The translations under genes and the position numbers were made by a program. The notes below the pieces were generated by a model. It had not been told where the DNA came from, searched no databases, and saw only the letters and a list, made by a program, of their open reading frames with translations. DNA of 64,000 nucleotides from Nocardioides campestrisoli (GTDB taxonomy: Bacteria > Actinomycetota > Actinomycetes > Propionibacteriales > Nocardioidaceae): positions 1,642,001 through 1,706,000 of the forward strand of contig NZ_CP061768.1 of NCBI RefSeq assembly GCF_013624435.2. The letters run 5' to 3'. Below are positions 17,647-24,865 of the stretch, in pieces (the stretch's first letter is position 1; each line of letters opens with the position of its first letter).

Positions 17647-18692
17647 GGGACGGTCCGCAGGGACGGCGGCGCTCCCTCGACCGGGGCGGCGACGCCCAGG
17701 ACCGCTGACCGCCCCTGGAGCGGGCCGGTGTGCCGGTCGGAGACGATGAGGTACAACGGTCGCCCCATTGCCATGTTCACCGCGATGCCGACGTACTCGG
17801 CCACCACCCCCAGTGCGAGCATGGTGATGCCAGAGGTGACGAGCAGGATGACCACGACGGACGCCCATCCCGCGATCGGGATGTTCCCCATGATGCGGCC
17901 GACGACGATGTACATCGACAGCAGCACGCCGGTGACCGCGACGACGAAGCCGGACAGGCTCACGATGCGCAGCGGTCGTACGCCCGCGGTGAGGATGAGA
18001 CGCCAGTAGTGGGACAGCAGCGAGCGGGTGCGGTACCCGGACGACGCCCGGCCCTCGGTGCGCACCTCGACGTCGGCCGTCGTCACCCGCCGGGCCACCC
18101 AGCTGAGCGCGACGTCGAGGTAGACGCCCGATCCGGCGTAGGCCGCGACCGATCGGGCCACGTCCCCGAGGATCAACCGGTAGGAGTGGAAGTGCTCGGG
18201 GTTCCCGTGGCTGCTCAGGGCCCGGGCGAGCCTCTTCGCGCTGCGCGACGCGGTGTTCCGCGCCCAGCCGTGCGGGGGCTCGTTCGTGGGGCTCGCGTAG
18301 ACAAGGTCGGCCTGGGCCGCCAGAGCCACGTCCAGCATGCGGCCGATGTCCCGGGGGTCGTGCTGACCGTCCTCGTCCAGGGTGACCACCCAGTCGCCCC
18401 CCGATGAGGAGATCCCCGCCAAGGTCGCGGCGTGCTGGCCGAAGTTACGGCTCAGCCACACGGGGCGGACCCACGGGAGCTCCTCGCTGAGCCGACGGAT
18501 GCAGCTGTCCGACCGGTCGGGTCCGCAGTCGTGCACCAGCAGGACCTCGGTGACCCGCGCCAGGTGGCCGTCAGGCGTGCTGAACTCCTGGGTCAGCGGG
18601 GCCAGCTCGGACACCAGGGACGGCAGCGTCTCCTCGCCCTGGTGGACGGGGATCACCACCGAGACGTGATGGAGAGGCCATCGGGAAGACAC
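17643..18692 (-). CDS. DPM/GtrB-like family 2 glycosyltransferase with C-terminal membrane helices
   Basis: The 349-residue protein resembles polyprenyl-phosphate glycosyltransferases. VSVVIPVHQGEET opens the GT-A fold, SRNFGQHAA lies at 81-89, and LDEDGQHDP at 105-113 forms the metal and nucleotide site. Two hydrophobic helices near 245-300 anchor it. Such enzymes load a sugar on undecaprenyl phosphate at the inner face, a donor GT-C proteins can use outside. GTG 18692 is preferred because TATGGT lies seven bases before it; the ATG at 18704 falls inside that hexamer and is probably not the start. It is first in the three-gene coupled operon. Confidence 0.85.
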   Translation of the reverse strand: MSSRWPLHHVSVVIPVHQGEETLPSLVSELAPLTQEFSTPDGHLARVTEVLLVHDCGPDRSDSCIRRLSEELPWVRPVWLSRNFGQHAATLAGISSSGGDWVVTLDEDGQHDPRDIGRMLDVALAAQADLVYASPTNEPPHGWARNTASRSAKRLARALSSHGNPEHFHSYRLILGDVARSVAAYAGSGVYLDVALSWVARRVTTADVEVRTEGRASSGYRTRSLLSHYWRLILTAGVRPLRIVSLSGFVVAVTGVLLSMYIVVGRIMGNIPIAGWASVVVILLVTSGITMLALGVVAEYVGIAVNMAMGRPLYLIVSDRHTGPLQGRSAVLGVAAPVEGAPPSLRTVP

Positions 18693-18699
18693 GCCTGGA

Positions 18700-18705
18700 A
18701 CCATA
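18700..18705 (-). promoter_or_regulatory. -10 element of the glycosyltransferase operon
   Basis: TATGGT on the minus strand ends seven bases before GTG 18692. It contains the ATG that would otherwise be called as the start. Confidence 0.5.
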
Positions 18706-18773
18706 GGGCCCGGGCACTCCCGGTGACCGGGAAACGGCCGATCTCGCCGGAAACCCGAGGGGGGTGCCGCGGC

Positions 18774-19052
18774 CTAGTCCAGACCGATCGAGAACGCCGC
18801 CTCCAAGTCGTGCTGGGAGTAGGCGCGGAACGCGATGTGCGTCTCGGTCGCCTGCACCCCTGGCACCTTGTTGAGCTGGTCGGCGACCACGGAGGCCACG
18901 TCCTCGTGCCGGCTCACCCGGACCAGGGCGATCAGGTCGATCTGCCCGGTGACCGAGTAGACCTCGCTCACCCCGTTGAGGGCGGCGATCGCCTCAGCGA
19001 CCTCGGGGATGCGGGCCACGTCGGCCTTGACGAAGACGATGGCGGTGATCAT
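18774..19052 (-). CDS. Stand-alone Lrp/AsnC ligand-binding (RAM) domain protein
   Basis: This 92-residue protein consists only of the alpha/beta ligand-binding RAM domain of Lrp/AsnC regulators (ITAIVFVKAD, then GVSEVYSVTGQIDLIALVRV and the VPGVQATETHIAF end), without a DNA-binding helix-turn-helix. Such proteins bind amino acids or partner with full-length Lrp proteins. The start at ATG 19052 is set by TAGTCT seven bases upstream. The frame is open further upstream, into the nuclease gene, but that sequence is not family-like. The effector is unknown. Confidence 0.85.
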   Translation of the reverse strand: MITAIVFVKADVARIPEVAEAIAALNGVSEVYSVTGQIDLIALVRVSRHEDVASVVADQLNKVPGVQATETHIAFRAYSQHDLEAAFSIGLD

Positions 19053-19059
19053 GGGTCCG

Positions 19060-19065
19060 AGACTA
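19060..19065 (-). promoter_or_regulatory. -10 element of the RAM-domain gene
   Basis: TAGTCT on the minus strand ends seven bases before ATG 19052. It overlaps the last three bases of the nuclease gene. Confidence 0.5.
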
Positions 19066-20844
19066 TCGAGCCGGCTGGTGCACCGGCGAGGGGAGACGCT
19101 GCTCGTCGAAGGGGACCAGCGAGAGTCGTGAGTGGGCGACCGCGTCGTGCAGGGCCATGTGCCGACCGGCGCCGGCCAGCGGACAGGACCATTCACCCTG
19201 CACGTCGATCAGGCGGACCCCCGGCTTCTCCAGCCACCGCAGGATGCGCTCGGTCTCCTCGGCGCTGGCAGCCGGCACCGGTCCGGGCCCTCCGACCACG
19301 GTCTCGGCGCTCGAGCGCAGCTCGTCGACAAACTGGTGAGCATTCGCGCTGGCTGGGATCACACCAGCGGCCGCGAGTCGGCCGTGCCGCACGACGTGGA
19401 CCGCCCAGCGGCCGTCGTCCTCCCGGCGACCCGCCACCACCTCCGGGCACCGGGTCAGGGCCGAGAGCCGCTGGGTGCGGGCAGCGGAACGGACGAACGC
19501 GGCCAACCGGTCCCGGTGGGCCGCCGCTTCCTCGAACCGTTCGTCGGCGGCCAGCGCCTCCATCCGTTCGGTGATCCGTGAGACCACGGGGTCGGGACGG
19601 CGGACCAGGGTCTCGCGCAACTGGTCGACGAGGACGGCGTAGGTGGGGGAGTCGACGGAGCCGTCGCACGGCGCGAGACAGCGCTTCATCTCCGCCAGCG
19701 CGCAGGCCGAGCGGGACGGGGCTGCGGGCAGCCGGCCGCTGCACTGCCTGACGGGGAAGACATCGTGCAGCGCCTCCAGGCACTTCTCGGCAACCCGGCG
19801 GGAGGAGAACGGGCCCACGTAGTCAGCCTGGTCGTCGAGCACCTTGCGGACCAGGGAGAGGCGCGGCCAGGGCTCGCGGGTGAGCTTGAGGAAGTGTGCC
19901 TTCTCGGGGAAGCGGGAGCGCCGGTTGTAACGCGGCTTGTGCTCCGCGATCAGGCGGAGCTCGCGGACCTCCGCCTCGAGTGGGGTGGCGCACTCGATGC
20001 CGGTGACGCTGGTCGCCAGCGCCACCATCTCACCCATCCGGGACCGGGTCTCGGAGGCGGTGAAGTAGGTGCGCACCCGGGTACGCAGGTCGCGCGAGGT
20101 ACCGATGTAGAGCACCCGGGCGCTGTCGTCGCGGAAGAGGTAGACACCGGGGGAGCGGGGCAGGGACTCGGCCAGGTGTCGCTTGCGGCGCTGGGCCGAG
20201 CTGACCTTGGCGCTGAACGTCTGCAGCTCCTCCAGGGTGTGCACGCCCAGGCTCCCCAGCCGCTCGAGCAGCCCGTGCAGCACGTCGACGGTCGCCCGGG
20301 CATCGGCCAGAGCGCGGTGGTTGGGCGTCGTGGCGGAGCCGAAGAGCCGGGCGAGGCTGGACAGCTTGCAGTTGGGGGTCTCGTCGCGGGTGACGACCCG
20401 GCGCGCGATCTTGGCGGTGTCGAGGACCTCGAACCGTGGCCAGGGCCGGTCCTGGAGCCTGGCGAAGTGCTGGAGGAACCCGACGTCGAACGGCGCGTTG
20501 TGGGCTACCAGCACCGACCCCGCGGCGAACTCGAGGAACGCAGGCAGAGCGGAGTCGATCGAGGGGGAGTCGGCCACCATCGAGTTGGTGATCCCGGTCA
20601 GGACCGCGATGAAGGGTGGGATCTCGGCGTGCGGGTTGACCAGGGTCTGGAACTCGCCGATCACCTCGCCCCCGCGGACCTTGACCGCCCCGATCTCGGT
20701 GATCATGGACCCCCCGGCGGCGGACCCTCCGGTGGTCTCGAGGTCGACCACCGTGAAGGTCAGGTCGCGCAGCGGTCGGCCCAGCTCGTCGAAGCCCCGC
20801 TGGGTCTCCCATCGGGCGGTCCGGTCGAGGGCGGGGCTGCTCAT
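19063..20844 (-). CDS. DEDDh exonuclease fused to a UvrC-like GIY-YIG domain
   Basis: The 593-residue protein joins two nuclease modules. The N-terminal DnaQ-like exonuclease has VVDLETTG (Asp/Glu), HNAPFDVGFL (Asp) and HRALADARAT (His/Asp), completing the DEDDh set. A GIY-YIG domain follows with GVYLFRDD and VLYIGTSRDLRTRV, as in the N-terminal half of UvrC, and then a UvrC-like region with MKRCLAPCDG. This fusion is known in actinobacteria (M. tuberculosis Rv2191-like) and probably acts in DNA repair. ATG 20844 begins just before the fold. The 68-residue gene at 20935 is divergent. Confidence 0.9.
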   Translation of the reverse strand: MSSPALDRTARWETQRGFDELGRPLRDLTFTVVDLETTGGSAAGGSMITEIGAVKVRGGEVIGEFQTLVNPHAEIPPFIAVLTGITNSMVADSPSIDSALPAFLEFAAGSVLVAHNAPFDVGFLQHFARLQDRPWPRFEVLDTAKIARRVVTRDETPNCKLSSLARLFGSATTPNHRALADARATVDVLHGLLERLGSLGVHTLEELQTFSAKVSSAQRRKRHLAESLPRSPGVYLFRDDSARVLYIGTSRDLRTRVRTYFTASETRSRMGEMVALATSVTGIECATPLEAEVRELRLIAEHKPRYNRRSRFPEKAHFLKLTREPWPRLSLVRKVLDDQADYVGPFSSRRVAEKCLEALHDVFPVRQCSGRLPAAPSRSACALAEMKRCLAPCDGSVDSPTYAVLVDQLRETLVRRPDPVVSRITERMEALAADERFEEAAAHRDRLAAFVRSAARTQRLSALTRCPEVVAGRREDDGRWAVHVVRHGRLAAAGVIPASANAHQFVDELRSSAETVVGGPGPVPAASAEETERILRWLEKPGVRLIDVQGEWSCPLAGAGRHMALHDAVAHSRLSLVPFDEQRLPSPVHQPAR

Positions 20845-20934
20845 GACCGGGAACGGTAGACGCGGCCTCCGACAACACGCTCGCTGGGCGCGTGTGGACG
20901 GGTCCTGTCGGAGGCCGGTGCTTGGCTCTGCGCC

Positions 20935-21141
20935 ATGACCACGAGAATCGATTGCGACACCTGCGTGGTGCGCGGGCTGGCCTGCCACGACTGCGTGGTG
21001 ACGGTGCTGCTGGGACCGCCGCCGGAGCTGACCTTCGAGGACGACGAGACGGCTGCGCTCGAGGCGCTGGCCGCCGGCGGGCTGGTGCCCCCGTTGCGGA
21101 TGGTGCACCCGGTCTCCGCGCCCGTCATCGAATCTGCGTAA
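20935..21141 (+). CDS. Small conserved actinobacterial protein with two CxxC-like pairs
   Basis: The 68-residue protein begins MTTRIDCDTCVVRG and continues CHDCVVTVLLG, giving two Cys-x-x-Cys pairs within 15 residues. They could bind zinc or an iron-sulfur centre or form disulfides. The rest is acidic and helical. It is a conserved small protein next to the NlpC/P60 gene in related genomes, with no assigned function. ATG 20935 starts 90 bases from the divergent nuclease start. No clear Shine-Dalgarno is visible. Confidence 0.75.
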   Translation: MTTRIDCDTCVVRGLACHDCVVTVLLGPPPELTFEDDETAALEALAAGGLVPPLRMVHPVSAPVIESA

Positions 21142-21165
21142 TTCCGGTCCCGATCCACCGGAGTT

Positions 21166-21195
21166 TTGGACGCCCTCCTCGATCGCGACTAGCCT
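21166..21195 (+). promoter_or_regulatory. Sigma-70-like promoter of the NlpC/P60 gene
   Basis: TTGGAC (21166-21171) and TAGCCT (21190-21195) are separated by 18 bases. They would give a leader of roughly 55 bases before GTG 21257, with AGGAG near its end. Confidence 0.5.
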
Positions 21196-21256
21196 GTCGC
21201 AGGGCCTCCGGCGGGGGGCCTTCTCAGTACCCCCGAGCAGAGGAGACCCGCGGCTC

Positions 21257-22246
21257 GTGAGCCTCGACCGTAAGCGACTCAGCAGGATCGGCGTCGCCCT
21301 GACGGCGATCGCCGTGACCGGGTTCGTGGCCGCGCCGGTGCAGGCCGAGCCGGACATCGACGACGTCCAGGCCAAGGTCGACCGGCTCTACCACGAGGCG
21401 GAGCAGGCTCAGGAGAGCTACCACGAGGCCAACCTCAAGCTCGAGGCGCTGACGGAGGACCTGTCGTCGCTCAAGGCTGACGAGAAGCGCCAGGACGCAC
21501 GCCTGGAGACCGTGCGCGAGCAGGTCCAGGAGTCGATCGTCCGGCAGTACCAGGGCGAGGGGATCTCGACCGTCGGCCAGGTCGTCGTCTCCGAGGACCC
21601 GAGTGCCTTCCTGGGCCAGCTCTCCACGATGTCGGCCTTCAACGACCTGCAGAGCGACCTGTTCGACACGTTCAGCACCGAGGCCGAGGCCCTGGACATC
21701 CGCCGGGAGGCCACCCGCGAACGTCACGCGGAGATCCAGGAGACCACCGAGGAGCTCTCCGAGCGCAAGGACGAGGTCGAGGCCAAGCTCGCCGAGGCCA
21801 AGCGCCTGCTGGGTCGGCTCGAGGCCGAGGAGCGCGAGCGTCTGCTGGCCTCCCGCAGCGCGGGCAGCACGCGCCTGCCGGCAAGCGTCCCCGCCTCCGG
21901 CCGCGCAGCGATCGCCGTCAAGACCGCGATGGCCCAGGTCGGTGACGCCTACGTCTACGGCGCGGCCGGTCCGAGCGCCTGGGACTGCTCCGGCCTGACC
22001 ATGGTGGCCTGGGGTGCCGCCGGCGTCGGTCTTCCGCACTCTTCCAGCGCCCAGTTCAGCTCGGGCACGCGCGTCTCGCAGGACGACTTGCAGCCTGGCG
22101 ACCTGGTCTTCTACTACAGCCCGATCAGCCACGTCGGGATGTACATCGGCAACGGACTGATCGTGCACGCCGCCAACCCAGGGGCCGGGGTCAAGGTGGA
22201 CAGCGTGTTCTCGATGCCTTACGTCGGCGCCGTCCGGCCGGGCTGA
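21257..22246 (+). CDS. Secreted NlpC/P60 peptidoglycan endopeptidase with coiled-coil
   Basis: The 329-residue enzyme has a signal peptide (about 1-32), a long coiled coil (about 35-205) and a C-terminal NlpC/P60 domain that cleaves peptidoglycan stem peptides. The catalytic triad is visible: Cys244 in WDCSGL, His292 in SHVGMY and His304 in IVHAANPG. The layout matches RipC-type hydrolases (Rv2190c-like), whose coiled coil regulates activity, often through FtsEX. The GTG start follows GAGGAG at a longish distance. It is followed by an M48 protease gene with its own -10-like element. Confidence 0.92.
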   Translation: MSLDRKRLSRIGVALTAIAVTGFVAAPVQAEPDIDDVQAKVDRLYHEAEQAQESYHEANLKLEALTEDLSSLKADEKRQDARLETVREQVQESIVRQYQGEGISTVGQVVVSEDPSAFLGQLSTMSAFNDLQSDLFDTFSTEAEALDIRREATRERHAEIQETTEELSERKDEVEAKLAEAKRLLGRLEAEERERLLASRSAGSTRLPASVPASGRAAIAVKTAMAQVGDAYVYGAAGPSAWDCSGLTMVAWGAAGVGLPHSSSAQFSSGTRVSQDDLQPGDLVFYYSPISHVGMYIGNGLIVHAANPGAGVKVDSVFSMPYVGAVRPG

Positions 22247-22282
22247 CCAGCGGGGCTGATCGCCAGCCCCTCAAGGGCCTGA

Positions 22283-22288
22283 CAGGAT
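22283..22288 (+). promoter_or_regulatory. -10 element of the M48 protease gene
   Basis: CAGGAT ends six bases before GTG 22295, with no Shine-Dalgarno between; a leaderless start is inferred. Confidence 0.45.
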
Positions 22289-22294
22289 CGAGGC

Positions 22295-23512
22295 GTGCCC
22301 TCGCCGTCCTCCTCCCGCCTCGTCGCGGGGTGCGTCCTGGTCGTCTCCGGGATCGCGTTCGACGTCCTGGCCTGGCAGCTGGTCCCGTGGCAGCCGGTGC
22401 CGGGAGGGGTTCCTGACCCGGTCGATCCGAGCACTCTCTTCTCGGCCGCGGAGATCGACCGTGCCGAGGCGTACTCTGCTCGGGCCCGCGCCTGGAGCTG
22501 GAGCTCGCTCGCCCTCACGCTGATCCTCCTGGTGGGTGCCGCGTTGGTCCCCGCCGTACGTCGCGGCGTCGCTCGCCTGCCCGGGCCGTGGTGGTGCCAG
22601 ACCTACCTGGGCGTGTGCCTGGTGCTGCTCGCGGTTCGGCTGCTGACCCTGCCCTTCGCGGTGGGTGCCTGGCGGTTGCGACGCGAGAACGGCCTCTCCA
22701 CGCAGGACTGGTCGACGTGGCTGATCGACCTGGGCAGGTCCGAGGCGGTCGAGACGGGCACGGTCGCGCTCGTGGTCCTGCTGGTCGTCGCGTTCGCCCG
22801 CCGGTGGCCCGTGTGGTGGCCCGCGCTCGCGGCCACGACGCTCGGCGCTCTGGTGGCGGGTGCCTCGCTGATCTACCCCGTGGTCGTGGAGCCGCTCTTC
22901 AACACGTTCGAGCCGCTGCCGGAGGGCGAGCTGCGCTCGGCGGTCACGGAGGTCGCGGCGGAGCAGGGCGTCTCGATCGACGACGTCGTGGTGGCCGACG
23001 CCTCCCGGCGGACCACCACGCTGAACGCCTGGGTCTCGGGTCTGGGCGGCACCCGTCGCGTGGTCCTCTACGACAACCTCGTCGACCAGGTGCCCCAGGA
23101 TCAGGTGATGGCGGTCGTGGCGCACGAGCTGGCGCACGCGCGGCACGGTGACGTCCTCACGGGGACGGCGCTGGGAGTGGCCGGGGTGGGTGCCGGCGTC
23201 GGGCTGCTCGGACTGCTGTGGCCGGCACGCGGCAGGCTGCGGATCAGCGACGTGCGGGCCGTGCCGGCGTTGGTCGTGGTGCTGGTGCTGGGCATGCAGC
23301 TGGTGGCGCCGGCGCAGAACGCGATCAGCCGCCGGCTCGAGCTGCGGGCGGACGTGGAGGCTCTGGCCTCGACCGGTGACCCGGAGAGCTTCGTGGAGCT
23401 GCAGCGCCAACTCGCGGTCAGGTCGCTGAGCGATCCGACGCCGCCGGTCTGGTCGTCGTGGTGGTGGGGCAGCCACCCAGGCGTGCTGGTGCGGGTCGCG
23501 CTGGCCCGGTAG
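22295..23512 (+). CDS. M48 family membrane metalloprotease (Ste24/HtpX-like)
   Basis: The 405-residue protein is an integral membrane zinc protease of family M48. The HELAHARHGD motif at 277-286 supplies two zinc-binding His and the catalytic Glu, and RADVEAL near 351-357 matches the downstream region that contributes the third ligand. Four to five hydrophobic helices lie in the N-terminal half and two flank the active site. The likely role is membrane-protein quality control or peptide processing. It converges with the pilin gene cluster, ending 16 bases before the last pilin stop. Substrate unknown. Confidence 0.88.
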   Translation: MPSPSSSRLVAGCVLVVSGIAFDVLAWQLVPWQPVPGGVPDPVDPSTLFSAAEIDRAEAYSARARAWSWSSLALTLILLVGAALVPAVRRGVARLPGPWWCQTYLGVCLVLLAVRLLTLPFAVGAWRLRRENGLSTQDWSTWLIDLGRSEAVETGTVALVVLLVVAFARRWPVWWPALAATTLGALVAGASLIYPVVVEPLFNTFEPLPEGELRSAVTEVAAEQGVSIDDVVVADASRRTTTLNAWVSGLGGTRRVVLYDNLVDQVPQDQVMAVVAHELAHARHGDVLTGTALGVAGVGAGVGLLGLLWPARGRLRISDVRAVPALVVVLVLGMQLVAPAQNAISRRLELRADVEALASTGDPESFVELQRQLAVRSLSDPTPPVWSSWWWGSHPGVLVRVALAR

Positions 23513-23528
23513 CCGGGCGCGGGGGGCG

Positions 23529-23735
23529 TTAGGGGGTGCACTCCGCCTGGAGGATGACGGTCTTCAGGCTCTCGCACGAGTCGTCGAAGAGTGCCAGAAC
23601 AGAGCCGCCGAAGAGGAAGACCGCGGCGACCATGAGAGCCGCGATGCCAGCGACCAGCAGGCCGTACTCGACGGAGGAGGCGCCGCGCTCCGAGCGGGCA
23701 CGGAGGAGAGGGCGGAGGAGCATGAGCAGGTACAT
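23529..23735 (-). CDS. Second Flp-type pilin with C-terminal cysteine pair
   Basis: This 68-residue protein has the Flp pilin signature ERGASSVEYGLLVAGIAAL, with the prepilin cleavage region before the conserved Glu and Tyr and a hydrophobic helix after. Unlike the first pilin, it ends in a longer tail with two cysteines (DDSCESL and QAECTP), which could form a disulfide. ATG 23735 is chosen because AAGGAG lies six bases upstream; the frame extends further but without support. It is the last gene of the Tad locus, behind a terminator-like hairpin, which suggests a lower level than the first pilin. It may be a minor pilin. Confidence 0.85.
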   Translation of the reverse strand: MYLLMLLRPLLRARSERGASSVEYGLLVAGIAALMVAAVFLFGGSVLALFDDSCESLKTVILQAECTP

Positions 23736-23778
23736 GAAGTCTCCTTGACTGAGCCTCTTGCTGACTGGTTCCCCTGAC

Positions 23779-23819
23779 GACAACGGCGCGGCCCCGTTCA
23801 CCAGGGCCGCGCCGTCGTC
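23779..23819 (-). terminator. Hairpin (partial terminator) between the two pilin genes
   Basis: A 16-bp stem with a 9-base loop lies 12 bases after the first pilin stop. In the minus-strand RNA every position pairs, with one G-U; the plus-strand RNA would have an A-C mismatch, so it fits termination in the pilin direction. It probably limits read-through into the second pilin or protects the 3' end of the first pilin mRNA. Confidence 0.65.
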
Positions 23820-23831
23820 ACGAGCACGAGA

Positions 23832-24032
23832 TCAGTTGGTGCCACCCTTGTTGCTGATGGCCTTGGAGGTGTCATTGAAGATGCCCGACACCAGGCCACC
23901 GAACGCGAAGACGGCGATCACGATGATGGCGGCGATGCCGGCGACCAGCAGGCCGTACTCGACGGCGGAGGCGCCGCGCTCGTCCATCTTGGACTTCTTG
24001 GCCTCGAGCAGGATGGTGAGGTACTGAATCAT
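23832..24032 (-). CDS. flp: Flp family type IVb pilin
   Basis: The 66-residue prepilin has a short basic leader, then DERGASAVEYGLLVAGIAAIIV, the classical Flp motif cleaved by a TadV/CpaA-type peptidase ahead of the hydrophobic polymerisation helix. It should be the major subunit of the pilus exported by the CpaF/TadB/TadC machine encoded upstream. ATG 24032 follows AAAGGAT. The 164-base gap before it, holding a dyad, suggests its own promoter. No prepilin peptidase gene is in this window. Confidence 0.92.
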   Translation of the reverse strand: MIQYLTILLEAKKSKMDERGASAVEYGLLVAGIAAIIVIAVFAFGGLVSGIFNDTSKAISNKGGTN

Positions 24033-24154
24033 GGTGGTGATCCTTTCGGAGAATGCTCTGGGAGTGTTGGTCCGGCAGGCATTCCGCCTGATCGGTTGAC
24101 CTCATCCTCTGCGAGTTCGCGGCCGCGCGAGATCGGCGGACCGGGCACGCTCTC

Positions 24155-24172
24155 GTAGTCACAAAGGACTAC
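24155..24172. promoter_or_regulatory. Inverted repeat upstream of flp, possible regulator site
   Basis: GTAGTC-N6-GACTAC is a perfect 6-bp dyad in the gap between the response-regulator gene and flp, about 120 bases before the flp start. It could bind the dimeric LuxR-type regulator encoded next door. It could also be part of a terminator for the regulator gene, since another short dyad (CGGAC-ACGC-GTCCG, minus strand) lies next to it. Confidence 0.4.
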
Positions 24173-24196
24173 TCGGACGCGTGTCCGGGGGAGGGA

Positions 24197-24865
24197 TCAG
24201 ATACCCGTGGGGTTCATGGTCGACAGCAGCCCGCTGCGCATCGCCGTGACCAGCGCCTGCGCCCGGTTGGTGGCGCCCAGCTTCTGGTAGATCCGGGCGA
24301 TGTGCGACTTCGCCGTGGACTCGCTCATGTAGAGCCGGCTGGCGATCTGCCCGGCCCCCAGGCCGTCCGCGAGCAGGACCAGGACCTCCTGCTCGCGGTC
24401 CGACAGTCGCGAGGTCTCCCCGCTCATCCGCCGGATCATCGCGGCGGAGAGGCTGGCACACAGGAAGGTCCTCGGGGAGACGGCTGCGTGCTTGGCCGCC
24501 TTGACCACCTCCGTCGACGGCGCGTCCTTGCCGACGAAGGCGGAGGCGCCGGCCTCCATGGCGGCGAAGATCTGCTCGTCACCCGAGTGCATGGTCAGCA
24601 CCACCAGACCGGTCTCCGGAGCCTCCTTGCGCACCGCCCGCACGATGTCCAGACCTGTGCCGTCAGGCAGCTGCAGGTCGGTGACCACGACCTTGGGGCG
24701 GTGCTGCGCGAAGAGCTGCAGCGCCTGGGCCACGGACCCGGCCTGGTCGATCACCTCGGTGCTCGGGTCCAGCGAGAAGGCAGTGGCCAGCCCGGCTCGG
24801 ATGAGCTCGTGGTCGTCCACGAGCAGGACCGGGGTGGGGGTGGGGTCGTCGACGTCGCTGGTCAT
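24197..24865 (-). CDS. NarL/LuxR-family response regulator of the Tad locus
   Basis: The 222-residue regulator has a receiver domain with acidic DD at 17-18, phospho-acceptor Asp63 in VVVTDLQLPDG and Lys113 in FVGKDAP. A LuxR-type helix-turn-helix follows (about 153-216, SDREQEVLVLLADG and SESTAKSHIARIYQKLG). It overlaps the kinase gene by four bases and is the natural partner of that kinase. Its place between tadC/kinase and the pilin genes suggests it controls pilin expression, which is inference from context. Confidence 0.92.
   Translation of the reverse strand: MTSDVDDPTPTPVLLVDDHELIRAGLATAFSLDPSTEVIDQAGSVAQALQLFAQHRPKVVVTDLQLPDGTGLDIVRAVRKEAPETGLVVLTMHSGDEQIFAAMEAGASAFVGKDAPSTEVVKAAKHAAVSPRTFLCASLSAAMIRRMSGETSRLSDREQEVLVLLADGLGAGQIASRLYMSESTAKSHIARIYQKLGATNRAQALVTAMRSGLLSTMNPTGI

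Noticed and set aside
20911-20934. Leaderless -10 for the 68-residue gene at 20935
   Set aside because: TTGGCT lies at the right distance but does not fit TANNNT; no other candidate is convincing.
21196-21256. Possible c-di-AMP (ydaO-type) riboswitch before the NlpC/P60 gene
   Set aside because: Such switches occur upstream of similar genes but need about 150 bases; the leader here is about 55 bases and lacks the conserved core.
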